Part shown: piece by piece, positions 1 through 13,400 of the stretch
Position numbering within the stretch: the first letter of the stretch is position 1
Layout: every line of letters begins with the position of its first letter
Assembly (NCBI GenBank): GCA_020086605.1
Contig: JACBWW010000003.1
Coordinates: forward strand, 7,142,899-7,206,898
Length of the DNA: 64,000 bases
Origin: Lanius collurio
Lineage: Eukaryota > Chordata > Aves > Passeriformes > Laniidae
Direction of reading: 5' to 3'
The notes under the pieces: generated by a model
Told to the model about the DNA's origin: nothing
Seen by the model: only the letters and a program-made list of their open reading frames with translations
The model's database searches: none
Position numbers and translations under genes: made by a program

Positions 1-1444
1 AAAAAAACGACCCTTTATTTTCCTCCAATGGTTTTGGTGATGTGTCCCAGCAGAGATCAAATTCACTTATAAAAACATGCCTGGGGAGAGAGCAGCAGTG
101 GTGGGGTGCTAGTAATCTTAAATTATTTATAAACAGTAAATAAATTAGAAAGGAATTGGTAATATGAGCTCTGTGCAAGGGTCTCTCTGTTCTGCCAAAC
201 ACTAAGATGAGCAAAGAAAACTCTTTTCTGGTCAAAGAAGTGGAAGAGGCAGATAAGCAGATCGCAGGGACAGTCCATGACTACATGCAGGAAGTACAGC
301 TGAAGTACTGCTTCTGGAGTACAGCTAGCAGGACTAATTCATCCCTGCAAATATAGCCAGCACTAGGGTTCCTCATACTTGCCTTGATTTTAACACACCC
401 CTCTATGTTCTGTCGTGGCATTCCTTTCTCTGCCACACGCTTTGTGTCTGGCCTCAAGATGGTTTCTTTGGGCACTGCAATACTAGAGGCATAGATTTAG
501 GTTCACACAGGCAAAGCCGGGTAAGTTTTTGTACCAAAAACAAGTGCAATAGCTACACACTGAAGGGATCTGTGAGAAAGGAGAGGCTCCTTCTGTGGGA
601 AAAACAACCAGCTGAATCCTAAAGAAAAGCAGGTCAGCAGGCCAGGAGAAGAGTGGTAATTCCCCTTGGATTTCAGCATGGTGCCTCAGGAAACTTTCAT
701 TTCATATGCACAGTACTGATATAAAAATAGCATTGTTATGTCTTACCTTAAAAAACCCCAAAACCAAACATACATCACAAGTGCTTTGCTGTGCTACTTT
801 TCCTGCTCCCGGGAAAATGGCATTAATCTGGTGTTACAGATGTCAGTCATGTTTTGTGATGCACTTACTATTGGAAGACACGCAGCTCTTGGGGGAACGA
901 TACTGTTACGAAAACACCAAGCAGGAGCCCCCGTTGCTTGCTGTGTCTCTCTAAAGATGTACTAAAAAGGAATCTGTGTCTGAGTGTGGTGGGGTTGGTG
1001 TTGAGCAGCACTACGATCAGCAGCTCGCCTACGCCTCACCATGGGAAGGGCTCTCAGCTGAGTGCCTGAGGCCAGGTGACGTCAGGAAGCTGCTTCTCCT
1101 TTTTCTATAATTACTGTATAAAAGGAAACTTTAGGCTCTGGTAGGGGAAAAAAGGTGGAAGGTATAAATCTTCCATGTGCAAGAAACCACAGCCTAATGG
1201 GTTTTATATAAAATAAAGAAGAAAATGGAAAATTAAGATGGAGGGCTGTCTTGGTTTGGAGGGTTCACAGGCAGCAGTAAGGGGGGATATAAGCAGCAGC
1301 TGGGGGACTGCAGGAGGCTGTTGCTCTCTTCTGTCCAAGTGTGGCAGTGGTGGCCCTGGGCTCCCCACTGCACCCCACTCCTGGGCTGAGCTGCACTTGG
1401 CAGCCCAGGCCCTCCCACAGCCCCTCTGTGTCTTTCTTTCTCAG
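1..1444 (+). other. RIPOR2: RIPOR2 intron (5' part cut by window edge)
   Basis: Intron sequence upstream of the first RIPOR2 exon visible here. I see no conserved coding segment. It carries a perfect palindromic cAMP response element (TGACGTCA, 1077-1084) followed by a TATA-type box (1117-1124), listed separately. The earlier RIPOR2 exons, which in mammals encode the N-terminal coiled-coil part, must lie before position 1. Confidence 0.7.
1077..1124 (+). promoter_or_regulatory. CRE plus TATA box, candidate internal promoter
   Basis: TGACGTCA at 1077-1084 is the full palindromic CREB/ATF site. TATAAAAG at 1117-1124 lies 32 bases downstream of its end. This order and spacing resemble compact cAMP-responsive promoters, and would put a start site near 1,145-1,155, about 300 bases before a RIPOR2 exon. 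The motifs are seen; promoter activity is inferred. The region is not a CpG island. Confidence 0.35.
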
Positions 1445-1488
1445 GTCTGGCTGGCTTCGCGCGGCTCTGCCCAGGAGATCAATACGAG
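1445..1488 (+). CDS. RIPOR2: RIPOR2 coding exon a (first in window)
   Basis: 44 bases: two bases completing a Gly codon, then 14 codons reading [14 protein letters not shown], identical to the human protein as I recall it. Acceptor ttctttctttctcag, donor gtatgt. It is followed by a 1.28-kb intron (1489-2766) in which I see no further exon. Confidence 0.93.
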
Positions 1489-4400
1489 GTATGTCTGTGT
1501 GGGTTTTTTGTTTATTTAATAGCAAAAAAACCAAAAGGAAGGCAGACCTCTGCTGCTTTTTACATCACAATGAATAAAACCTTTTCACATCAGCACCTCA
1601 AAAAACAGCTGTTCTTTTTCCCATAGGTGCTCTGAAAAACCTTGCAGTTCTCTGCATGTCTGCTTTTGTCAGGGCATTTGTCAGAAGACCTGGATTTTAC
1701 GTTCAGAGAACTGGGTGATGGCTATTCAAAGAACTATGAGCTTTCTTTTTTTTTTTCCAGCTTTTAAAAATCTTATTGGTGACAAAAGTTTCTAATTGCC
1801 CTGGAAAAAAGCATATGCCCCATCCCACACATGCAGGGCAAATAGAACACATCCTTGCAAGCATCCTTTACTGAATGCATAGGCTCTACTTCATCTTAGA
1901 GCAAAGCAGCAGAAAGACACTGAATAACTATGGCTCGAGACCCAGATGTTACCTGCTGTGAGGCTGCATCAGGATCTCTGGTCATTGCAATATTTCAGAA
2001 GAGAGCATCAGGAGCTATCAGTTAATTAGAGATGGATTAAAATAAAAGCCTCCAGCTCTACCAGAACAGAACTAACCCTGCAAGAAATTTACAATGGATT
2101 GATAGTGGATCCCCCCAACCAGTACTTCCCAGCTGCCTTGATCATAGATTCATTTGTTCCCACTCTAATTCCCCGTGATGAATTACTCCTGCTGCCCTCA
2201 CTGCTGCTTCCTCTGTGGGGTCAGTTAGTTGGTGCAGGTGTCTTCCAGCCAGCCCAAAGTGGTCTTCCTGCTCTTGATGCTTCAAACTGGGTTACTGCAC
2301 TATGGATGTCATTCATTTCCATCATCAGACAGCCAGAACCTCACAGCTGAGGAGGGATTCCTCTGATGGGAATGGCCGAAAGTTCACCTGCCTAGGAAGG
2401 CAGCAGATCCAGCAAGTTGTAGATGGTAGTGAGACCAGGGGAGCTTTCATCCTGCCCTCCCAAATCTCCCTTGCCCTGCCACTTTCCCTGTAAATGGAAT
2501 TAGATGCCTTGAAGCTTTGTTATGAGTCATCCAGTTACATGAAGGTAAAAGCTTGGGTGAGGGGTGCACTACCAAAAGCAGCAATTAAGAGAGCTGAGAG
2601 AGCCTCCAGTGGGTTTTTCCTTCTGACTCGATGGGAAGCGGAAGGGCAGCACCTACACCACTAACTCTTCCAGCCTTTCTCAGACCCTTTCCCCAATTCT
2701 GTTTCTGATATTTGTGCATCATGAGAGCAGATTTCTCAAGAAAATAAGAGGCTTTTTCTTTTTTAGATTTTCATGCGTTACGGTCGCCAGCGATGGAAAC
2801 TGAAAGGCAAAATAGAAGTGAATGGCAAGCAAAGCTGGGATGGAGAGGAGATGGTTTTCCTCCCTCTCATTGTTGGACTGATCTCCATCAAGGTATGCAT
2901 GCTGACTCCTTTGCCTGCAAGCAGGGCAGGACTCAAGAACCTGCCTTCTCATGCACCATCAGCAAAAGCACAGAAGTGGATCATTAAATTCTTTAGAAAT
3001 GAGCCACAATTAGTATTTCTGACACACCTACTAAAGTGCTGTAGTATTGTCCAGTTTAGATACGACAAGACTAATCAGTTTGTGAGAGCTGGGAGAGATT
3101 TCATTCCCAAACCTTTCCATGGCTGTTCCACCTCTTCATTGCTCCCAGCCTCCCAACACAATTATTTCCTGGCTGAAAGTCCATATGCTTTCTTTCCAAC
3201 AAACCTCCAACCTCGAGATACCTATTCTCTGACCCCTGTCCAGAAATTGCTGCTAAAAAACATTCCAGATATCCCTGGTTAGGCAGCTTAAACAGAATAA
3301 TGTCTCAAAAGTCTTAGGGGAAATAGCCCACTTAGACACTGCAAAGACTTTATGAAAAAAAATGCAGGTGATTACAAAACCCACAACCAAAATAATCCCA
3401 AAGGTGTGAGACAGTAGGTTTTCATTGAAAGGCAAGTTGTGACACAGGGTGAGTCACTCTCCTCAATCTAACACACAGGTTTAAGGTGGAAAGTTAGGAG
3501 AGAACCCCTTTTTATCATACACAAGAATCCCAGTATTATTAAGGTTAATGTGTATATTCTCTTCCCTTTTTGGACTCTGTCCAAACACTTTCAACATAAA
3601 AGGTTCGAGAACTGGCTTTCAAGCAAACAGCCAAAGGCTAGTTTGTGTAGGAGCTGCATATAGAGCTGTCACTCTGAATTTCCAGGCAAATATATCTCTA
3701 AATATGAATAGTGTGCTATTCTTACTGTAACAACATGTATGGAGGTGGTTCCTCAACAGTAGATCTGTGGAAGTCCTCACCAAAGGTCATCCTTGGTGCA
3801 AACAATTACACGGCTTCAGAGTTAAAAAGGAGAAATACCTGGAAGAGAGCTCCCTTGGGAATTATTAATTAGGCAGGTTACATCAGGAATTTCACAGTCA
3901 GGAATGTGTCAACTGCTGAGAGACTCTATGCCCTCCCTGTTCTTACTCTTTCCTTGGGCACTGCTTATCGCTAGTGTAGAAGATCAAATACAAGACTAGA
4001 CAGCCCCTTGGTCTGAGCCAGCATGGTTGTTCTTTTCTGACACCTATAAAAAACATTAACAAAACATGGAATCATGATCATAGGCAACTATGCATTTCTT
4101 AAAAAAAAACAGAACAAAACCACCACCACACCTCAGATTTTTTTCTTAAGTAATGCAACAAACAGTCATATTTTAGAAGGCTTTTAGCAAGGGGGCCAGG
4201 CCAGACAATCAAAACTACTACTTTGGGATTAAGGATTGCAATGCCTTGTGTGATCCTAAATATCCTGTTCTTGTCTCTTACAGGTCACAGAAGTTAAAGG
4301 ACTTGCTACTCATATCCTTGTGGGAAGTGTAACCTGTGAGACAAAAGACCTGTTTGCAGCTCGGCCTCAGGTGGTTGCAGTAGACATTAATGACCTTGGC

Positions 4401-7400
4401 ACAGTAAAGCTGAACCTTGAGATCACCTGGTAGTAAGTAGAACTGGTTTGTCAATCAATCAATCAATCAATTAGCTGTAAAACTTCAACCAAAGAAGAAA
4501 ATGGTTCGTTCATGGGGATTTTTCTCTCCATATTTTTCCCTGCTGAGGAAGACTGTGAAGGAACTGTGGCCCAAGTTAGTATATGAGAAATAGTTCATGG
4601 TCATCCACAGTTGGCCTGCTTTTCCTGTGGTAAAGAGGGTTGTGTCTAGTTTCAGCTGTTAAATTAGGTTAGTACTGACATTACAAGGTATGGGAAGCAC
4701 TTAGTGATGATAGATCTCAGAATCATCTAAAGCTTATACTTCTTTGAAGCTTATAAAGGGGACATAACTGAGTGCTCATGTATTCTTTTTTTTTTTTTCA
4801 TGTATAAAAAAATCAGTGTAAAAATCAGTGCTGGATTTATGGATTTACGCTAGCATAGCCAAGTTCAGGAGTTGGCCCATCTTTAAAAGTTGGCTTTAAG
4901 GGCTTCATACTCTACAAGAGGATGGGAAATCTCCTGGTGTTCTCTATTCACATTAGTCAGCCCAGGTGAGCTGGTAGCCTTAGGATACAAACCCAATTCT
5001 CACTGTATTTTTATGAAATAAGTAAATGTCATTTCTGAAGAAGCATTGACACATTTAACTTTTACAATCATGTGTGCAGTTTCTTGTAATGCAATAAACA
5101 TGAAGCCAGCAATAACAGCTCCTGGTTTCCTTTGTAATGCAACAACTCTATTAATAGTTGAGCACCTTTCTCATTAGTATGTGTGACACTTGGCAACTCA
5201 AATCCAAGAATACTTTTCATGTGAGAAGAATAACATCAGACTACGCTACATAAATGATTTCTGAGCAAACACTTTTATCAGAACTGAAAACCACACTTCT
5301 GAGACTGCTGTCTAATTAACAACATTTTCTTTAAGCACTTCAGTTTAAAAACTCACTACCTCTGGTTTTTGATGTGCTAATAAACCACCTTTTCATAAAT
5401 TCTTTCTACGGACCTGAAAGTCCCTCGTGCTTGGCCTAACAACCTTTCTATTCTCCCCTCTTGTTTGTGTATCCATAGCCCCTTTGATGTTGAAGACTTG
5501 ACCCCATCCACAGGAAATGTGAGCAAGGCATCTGCTCTCCAGAGGAGAATGTCCATGTACAGCCAAGGCACTCCTGAAACACCAACCTTCAAGGACCACT
5601 CATTCTTTGTAAGCTCTGCTTGGCTTCATGTTTATGTAATGAGAAACCCTAGAGCAGTTCAAACTCTGCAAACATTTCATTGCTTTGCGTGTCTACGTTT
5701 TCTTTCCCTGGTTCTACAAGGTTACCCTTACAAATACTTATAAAGCAAGTGCATTCCTAGCTGCTAATCTTGAAAGAAGGTGACTATGATCCTGCCATCT
5801 TTGAAACTACATGGCCAATTAATGCATACCTATCCTTCCTGCCTGACTGCTATGATACTTGAATAATCCTTAAACCATGTGTTTTCATTTTGCAGCAGTA
5901 GTTAAACAGCCATTATAGCACAAGTATTTTTAAGTATCCTGTGATAAAATTTGCCCCTATACTGAAGATATTCACAGGGTGTTCCTACATTTTGCATGAA
6001 TCGAATTCTGAATGCTTAATCAGGCCATCTGTACTGAGATTAATTTTACAAGTGCCACATCCCATGCCTGTAATTTAGTATTCTGCTACAAAGCATTCAT
6101 TTAACTTGCCCTTCCTCACACCCTCTTTGCTTTAAATGTTGAAGAAATGGCTGCATCCCCTGCAAGACAGGCCAAAGTTGACAATCTTAGATGCTCTTCA
6201 AGACACTTTCTTTGACAAGCTTCGTCGCAGTCGCTCTTTTAGTGACCTGCCATCGCTCAGGCTAAGCCCAAAAGCAGGGCTAGAGCTATATGTGAGTCCT
6301 GGTTTTCTTTTGGTGAAGGATTTTTTCAGTCTCTGTGTGGCATCTCCATTCCCACGCATGCTTCACATATTGCTCTCTGTTGCAACTCACTCATTTTGCT
6401 GACTGATTAGAGGGCAGGACCTAACTGTGAGCCCATGCAGCTCTCATTAAATCAAAATTCCTCTTGGTTTCTGCAGAGATAATGATCAGAAGTCAACTAT
6501 CTGTGGGCAGAGAGCAGGACAGGAACACTAGCCAACAGTGTTCTTAAAAATCACCTGCTACACTGATTGACGCTCTACATTTGCCTAGTAACATGACTTT
6601 CAGAAGCTAAAGCATACCCATGTCAAGGGAAAGAAGGACTAAACTTTTGACTATGATTATGTTAAGGGATAAAAAGCTGCTAATAATACTAGAAAAAAAC
6701 CTGTGAGTTTTGGACACTTAAACCTTGAGCTTAACAACATGTGAATGCCTCCCATTCTTTCCAGCAAATTGTCAGCAAAATAGTGGTTGCCTTCCATCTG
6801 TGCCATGCATTTCTGTGAGCTGGCCACGTAACAAAGCAAGATCTGTAGGTTAGATAGGCAGGTTGTGACTCCTTTAGTGATTTTTCCCCATACATCAGTC
6901 AGAGATTAATATGTATACATATATATATATATATATATATTTCTACCCTGATTATTCTGGAGTCTGTATAGGCTGGTGTCCTGCTCAATACACTACCAAT
7001 TTTACTGTCTCATTTCAGCAGAAACTGATGTTGGATGGGACACCTGTATAACTCATGTTCAACAGTTGTTACAGACAACCATGCCACAAACAGGACATTG
7101 AATAAAAAGAAATAGCACGGTACTATCACCATTAAACCACCATGACGCTAGAGAAACTCTTGGAGCAAACTGCGTTACATTTTACAGATTGCTACTTTAG
7201 AAGTCAGAAAATAAAACAGAAATCTGTAATGAGTAGGAAAATGCAGACAAGGTGGCTTATGTACAATCCCATTAAAAAAGGCCATGGTACAGGAACTAGA
7301 GCAGTGCGCTGGAAATGTTGTCTGAGAGAATATAATAGAGTGAGCAGAATTCACGTCTCTTCTGGAGATCACTTCCTAGAGATCTCCTTTTAGCAGACAT

Positions 7401-10400
7401 GCTGAGCCCAAATTTTCCAGCAATTCATGCTGAAATTGAGGAGTAATGCCAGATGAAAGCAGAAGTTTGATTTGAAATATTTTTTCCATCTCTCAAGTCT
7501 TGAATGCTTCTTTAATCGTTTTCCTTGCCTTTTTCTTTCCTGGACACTTGCTGTATTTTTTTCCTCTTTCCAATGCTGCATGAAAAACATTTTCTCCCTG
7601 CTATCTTTTCAGTCAAATTTGCCAGATGATGTCTTTGAAAACGGGACAGTGGCCACTGAGAAGCGGCCTCTCTCCTTCACTTTCGGTGACCTGCCTTACG
7701 AAGACGCCGTGCCCCCTGCCAACTCAGCAGAGTCCTCGTCTGCTCGTGTCAACTCCAGCCCTGACATCGCTGCGACCTCCACCCAGCACCGAGCCCTCGA
7801 GTCCTCCCAGAGCTCAAGCCTGGACTGTAGCAGCAGCGACTCCCGCAGAGACTCTGTTGCTGAGCCAAAGGACCTGCCGTCCCACGGAGAGGGAGCAGGG
7901 GCTGAGAACAAGAAAACCCCAAGGGCAGCTCCTGAAGTTTGCCAAAAAGTCTCTGATGCTGGGAGCGATCGTGTCTTTGCAGAAACAAGTGTCCCGGTGT
8001 CTCTCCTGCAGGACACGGATGAAGGTTCAGAACTCAAGCCTGTGGAGCTGGATACCTATGAGGGCAACATCACAAAGCAGCTGGTCAAAAGGCTTACATC
8101 AGCAGAAACACCCCTGACCCCAGAGAGGCTGCTGTGTGAGGGATCCATTAGTGGTGAATCGGAAGGATATAAGTCTTATCTCGATGGAAGCATTGAGGAA
8201 GCCTTGCAAGGGCTTCTCTTAGCTCTTGAGCCACATAAAGAGCAGTATAAAGAGTTTCAGGACCTGGATCAAGAAGTGATGCATCTAGATGACATCCTAA
8301 AAGTGAGTACATTTTCAGAAAATACTACCCTAAAGAAAATCTGAGCAGGTAGACTCTCCTCCCCTGCCTTACAAACATTAAAGTAGGCTTACTGGAGAAT
8401 AGTAGAATTCCCTGGTAGCAGTAGATTTGCTCCTGCTTGGAGCATCCTTTCACAGTGTCGCATTTTTTAACTTTTGTCAGCAATGTGCTTATCATAGCCT
8501 CGTGTCCTCAAGCAACAGATCTTTTATCAAAACCTGGGGGAAAGAGAAAAAGGTACTATGACAGAAGGGTAATTAAATTATACCCTTCTCTGAATGCTTT
8601 GTGAGCCATTGTGAATCACCACTTGTGAACCTATTGCTTGTGCCATACTGGACATCAAATATATCCAAACTTCTCCCTTTGAAATCTATGAGTCACATCC
8701 TCAGTGGCTGTACTTTAGCATACTACCCCTAAACTCCATGGAGCTGTGCAAAACTACACTAGCTGAGGCCTTGTAGCCATACAAGCTGCATTTTCTAAAT
8801 TGCCAACGGGATTTAGAAGCACAAGTCTCCACTGAAGGTTGCTGTCCCTATGTCACCTAGGCATTGCCTTTTCCTTTTTCCCTCATCCATTTTCATAATG
8901 AGAGACATCCTGTCATTACATCAAGATGCAGAGAATAATGTTAAAAGTCGGAAGAAAAGGGGTTTGCATGTGTGTTGTTAATATGTTTACTGTGGATCAC
9001 TGTGACTCGTTTCTCCCCCATGAGTAACAACTCATGGCACGTTACTCTGCAAACAGTATTATATGGGAAATAATCATTTCAAATGCTTCATATTCATATG
9101 CAAGTTGGTCTGCTAGTCATTTAAGCCTCATCATTCAAAAACATGTCTGACGAGGAAGCAGGGAATCATTTATTCTTCTACATTATCTTTTTACAAAGAA
9201 ACTTTGTTAACCTACTTATTTCCATTGGTGTTTACAGCTGCATGGTACTTTCCCAAGTTAAGTGCTTTCTTTGACAGCCTGCAGCCCCTGTTCCTTGCAT
9301 TATTTATTCCTAGAGACATTCAAGCAGACAAAGGTACCATTACTGTTATTTTCTTATTTGGTCCAAAGAGGTCAGCTATCCAAAGGGCAGAGGGACAATA
9401 GAGACTGTTTATTTTGACTGCTTTGATCAGAAGTTACAGACAGACAGACATGGGATAAGGGCAGAGAGGATGGACGTGTGCAGACAGGATTCCTGTGCAC
9501 TTGAAATGGACGCCTTTTCCAGATATGTTGAAGTCTGGATGTCACCTATGATGATGGTCAGCTCACAGACCGACACTCAGCTTCACCAGCAACCATGCAG
9601 AAAGGGGCTGCACGGACTCCTCATGCTGAAAGGTTGAGCTGGAATCCAGCTGTGGCTGAAGAAACCTCTCTTGGCCATATTAGATGAGCAGAGAAAATGG
9701 CCCACATGTTGCTGTTTGCTTTTGCTTGAAGAAGCTGCACTACCAAGCCCTGAAGGAAATGGAAGCTGAAACCAGTGGTGCTGCACGAGAGGCAGGATAC
9801 AGCACCCATCCTTGTCGCAGATGTGTTGGGAAGTGTGTTTGATCAGCTAATGAATGTACAGACAGTTTAAGGACTCAAACATCCTAAGTGCAAATGTATG
9901 ACCATTAGTATTGTGTGCAAACGAATTGCAAATAGAACTCCAACACCCTTCAGCTCTAGAGCAGCTGGTGCTGAATCTGAACTCCTTGGAGGCCAATGCA
10001 TTTCTTTCTGTGAGCTGAGATGAAGTCATGGCTCCTGCTTGGGACTGGAGGATGTGGCTTGTATAATGGCACTAGTGGCTCATGTCTGTTTCTTATCAAA
10101 TAATCACACAGTGCGAAAGATGTTGAAGTTATTATACCAAGCAATGGAGATGATTCCTCAAGTGACATCTGATTCTTCTGGATGACCCTGGAAGCAGCTC
10201 TGTGGGCATATCTGGATGAATTGCCACATGGGGCCAGGGCCTTTCATACTTCCTACAGCAACAGCAAGGTTTCCTTTGCGTTTCTTCCCTGCAGTGAGGT
10301 GGGATGGTTTCCCCCCTCTCTCTAGCACTGTTAATTTCAGAGTTACAATACTGCCTCTCTCTGTCACTTAGGAATCTGATGCCTCATTGGCTTTTCCTTG

Positions 10401-13400
10401 ATAATCCATTTGGCTTCAAAGGCCACAAAAGTCCTCTCTTTCCATTAAAAAATGTGCAGATATGGGACCAAATTCATTCCTGGCTAAGGTCTGTTGGAGT
10501 TACATCTGGAATAAATCAGGTAGTGCCATTGGATATGTATAAATTGGCTTCTGTAGCTAGAACAGCAATTAAGGAATGTGCCTTCCCCTTTCAACTTCCA
10601 TTGCGTTAATTGCCATCATTCCTTTTGGAGAATGCTGAGAGCTGCGAAACTTGGATTCAAGAAGTACTTCTCATTTCTACAAAACACATTGAATTTTGCC
10701 TTTGAGGGTTTTCCTTTGGGGAAGAGAGTGGGTAGCATGAGGAGGGGAGGAAGAATGGAAGGGTTTTCCCAGTTCTCAGGCTTTGATTGTATATGCTATG
10801 AATATGAAGGCTTGAAATGAAACACCCAATAAAATGAAGTTTTAAAAATAAAATGAAGAATTTGAAGTTTTAAGCTTTATCCTTTTTTTTTCTTATCTTT
10901 CTGTAGTAGCTAATATCTGGGGTTTTCATTGGTTCGTTCTGCCTTTGCAGTGCAAGCCAGCAGTAAGCCGAAGCAGGTCCTCCAGTTTAAGTCTAACAGT
11001 TGAAAGTGCTTTAGAAAGCTTTGATTTCCTGAACACCTCTGACTTTGATGATGAGGATGGTGGTGGTGTGGAGGTTTGTAATGGTGGAGGAGGTGCAGAC
11101 TCAGTATTTTCAGATACTGAGATTGAGAAGAATAGGTAAGTTTGTAGTACCTGCCAGCTGTGCTTACGCCAAACTGACACCCTGGCTCTTTGTTGCTAAC
11201 AGGGGATCCTGGTGCACAATTTATTCAAGGAAGATTGACTAATCCTTGATGAGTTTTAGGGTCAGAGGGCTCCCCATGGCTGCTGCATACAAAATCTTTA
11301 GTTTCCAGGACCATTTTTTTCCCCCTGTTCAAATATATGCAGTCTGTCCTCCAAAGGAGAAGGGTAAATTAAATTAAGCTGACATCAATACTGGCAGAGC
11401 CTCTTCCTTGACATAGGTTTGGACCTGGCTTTCCTTGGATGTAATTACTAATTCCTCTGTGGTTTTTCCCCCCTCCCTTTGTCTTTTCTCTCTAGCCGAA
11501 TGAGTCTTTGCAGTGGATTAAGCTTGTCAGTAACAATAACACAGGGCCAGATTTAAGCAGCATGATGTAGGTTTCCTTTGGAATGTAAGAGTGATGGCTG
11601 GTACTCTGTTCATGGCCCTGCGTGTTACCTGCCCTTCTTTCATCACTTTTGGTTTTTCTGAGAAAAAAAAAAAAAAGCAAAAAAAAAAGAGAAAATAAAA
11701 AAGCTGTGGTGTTGTGCCGTGGCTTGCCATTGTTGTGTGACTTTAAAATGCTGTGCTTCAATCATTAGATCTTAAAAGCATGTTTGCATCCTTTGAGCTG
11801 ACACGATGCCCAGCGGGCACGTAAGCGGCACTAGAGCTGGAAAAAAAGAAAGGAACACAGTTCCCTCACACCCTGTGCTTTCCAACCAGGAAGCTATACT
11901 ACTCACAGATTGCTTAAAGCAATTTGAGTGCAACAAGCAACCACCATGCCGTTCCCATCATCTCATGTCCTCATTCCAGAATAAGACTTGGTGGGAAAAA
12001 AAAAATTGGGAAATTGTGTTGCTTGCTAAACTGACATTCTGACCCCAGTCCAGTCTGTGCTGTTTTAAGGATCTAGCTTCAACCAGTTAAAATAGAAATT
12101 AAAATTTCTTTTTTCCCCCTCTGGCTCATCCCAGACAGTGCAGATTCCCGCTTCCATTTATAGATGTGCAAGTGTGTGACTCAGTGTAAAGACTGCAAGT
12201 GTTGAAACTTCTGAACTTGCAGCCAAACACACTTGCCATCTGGGGACTGACCTCAGGCTTTGCATTTAAACACAGGGAGGATCATTTGTAGAGCAAGACA
12301 ATATTGGAAATAATGATTTAAAACACAAGACTAGCTCTACACTTGCAGAAACAATTGGCAAAGTAAGCTGTACACATTGTGTCTAAAACAGCGTATGAAA
12401 ATATGTCTCTTAATTCAGCAGTGGTTTTCCTTCTGCAGTGAGGCTTAAATTTGGCAGGAGGAGGACTCTGAAAGCACAGAGCTGTTATTAGCAGCTCAGT
12501 GCTTGAAAAGGTACAAATTGTCATGGTGCTTAATCCCGAGCAACTGGGCAGGTGATTCATCACAGATGGGAGAAAGCTGTCACCACCAAGGGACAGTAAC
12601 CACGGGCTAACAAAGCTTGCTGTTGAGGGCATCACATCACTTAAGGCAAGCCACTCAGGGGCCAGGTCTATCCCTTAGATGGGTATGTCCCTCCTGCACT
12701 CGGCCAGGGCAGCCCTGCTCCTTTGTGATATGATGTGCTCATCACCAGGTTTCTGAGTGCTTTCAGCTCTTCTGCCGTGCTCTTTGCTCATCACCTTGTG
12801 TGTGAGTGTGGGGGGGGTGGGTGTGTGTCTGCTGTGGCAGCAGCTGGCCCTGCACTGACCTCCTCCTCCCTCCCTCCTCCCCAGTTACAGGACGGAGCAC
12901 CCAGAAGCCAGAGGCCACCTGAGTGAAGCTCTCACCGAGGACACGGGTGTGGGCACCAGCGTGGCTGGCAGCCCTCTGCCCCTGACCACAGGCAACGACA
13001 GCCTCGATATAACCATAGTTAAGCACTTGCAGTATTGCACCCAGCTCATTCAGGTACCAGGCCTGCCTCGTTTGGGGGCGTTCATTTTGAAATCATTCCT
13101 GCCTGCAACATGGGTACAAGCAGGCTGGCAAAGTCAGCACTGCCCCTGAGAGGCAGTGGGAGTGTAGGGCTGGGATGGACACCATGATGAGGTAGGAGGG
13201 TGACCCCCTCACCCCAGCCAGATGTGCCTCCATCGTTTCCATCCTGGCCTGTTTTGGAGCAGACCTGACATGTGAATTGTGGGGCACTTGGCACAAGCTG
13301 CCCAGCAGGGCTGAGGGGCAGGGCAGTGGGGGACAGGGGCAACCCCTACTCTGGGTTACAAACTCCTGCTGGCTTCTCTGGGAGGCCCTCAGTGGAGTCA

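Noticed and set aside
2893..3282. Open frame running on from the RIPOR2 exon at 2,767
   Set aside because: It passes a GT donor at 2,893, and the homologous protein continues in the exon at 4,284, so the extension is intron.
6919..6940. AT dinucleotide run as a replication or unwinding element
   Set aside because: An isolated 22-base microsatellite without supporting motifs.
7472..7612. Met-initiated extension before the large RIPOR2 exon
   Set aside because: The Phe/Ser/Cys-rich residues are the translated pyrimidine tract and acceptor of the intron; homology starts at SNLPDD.
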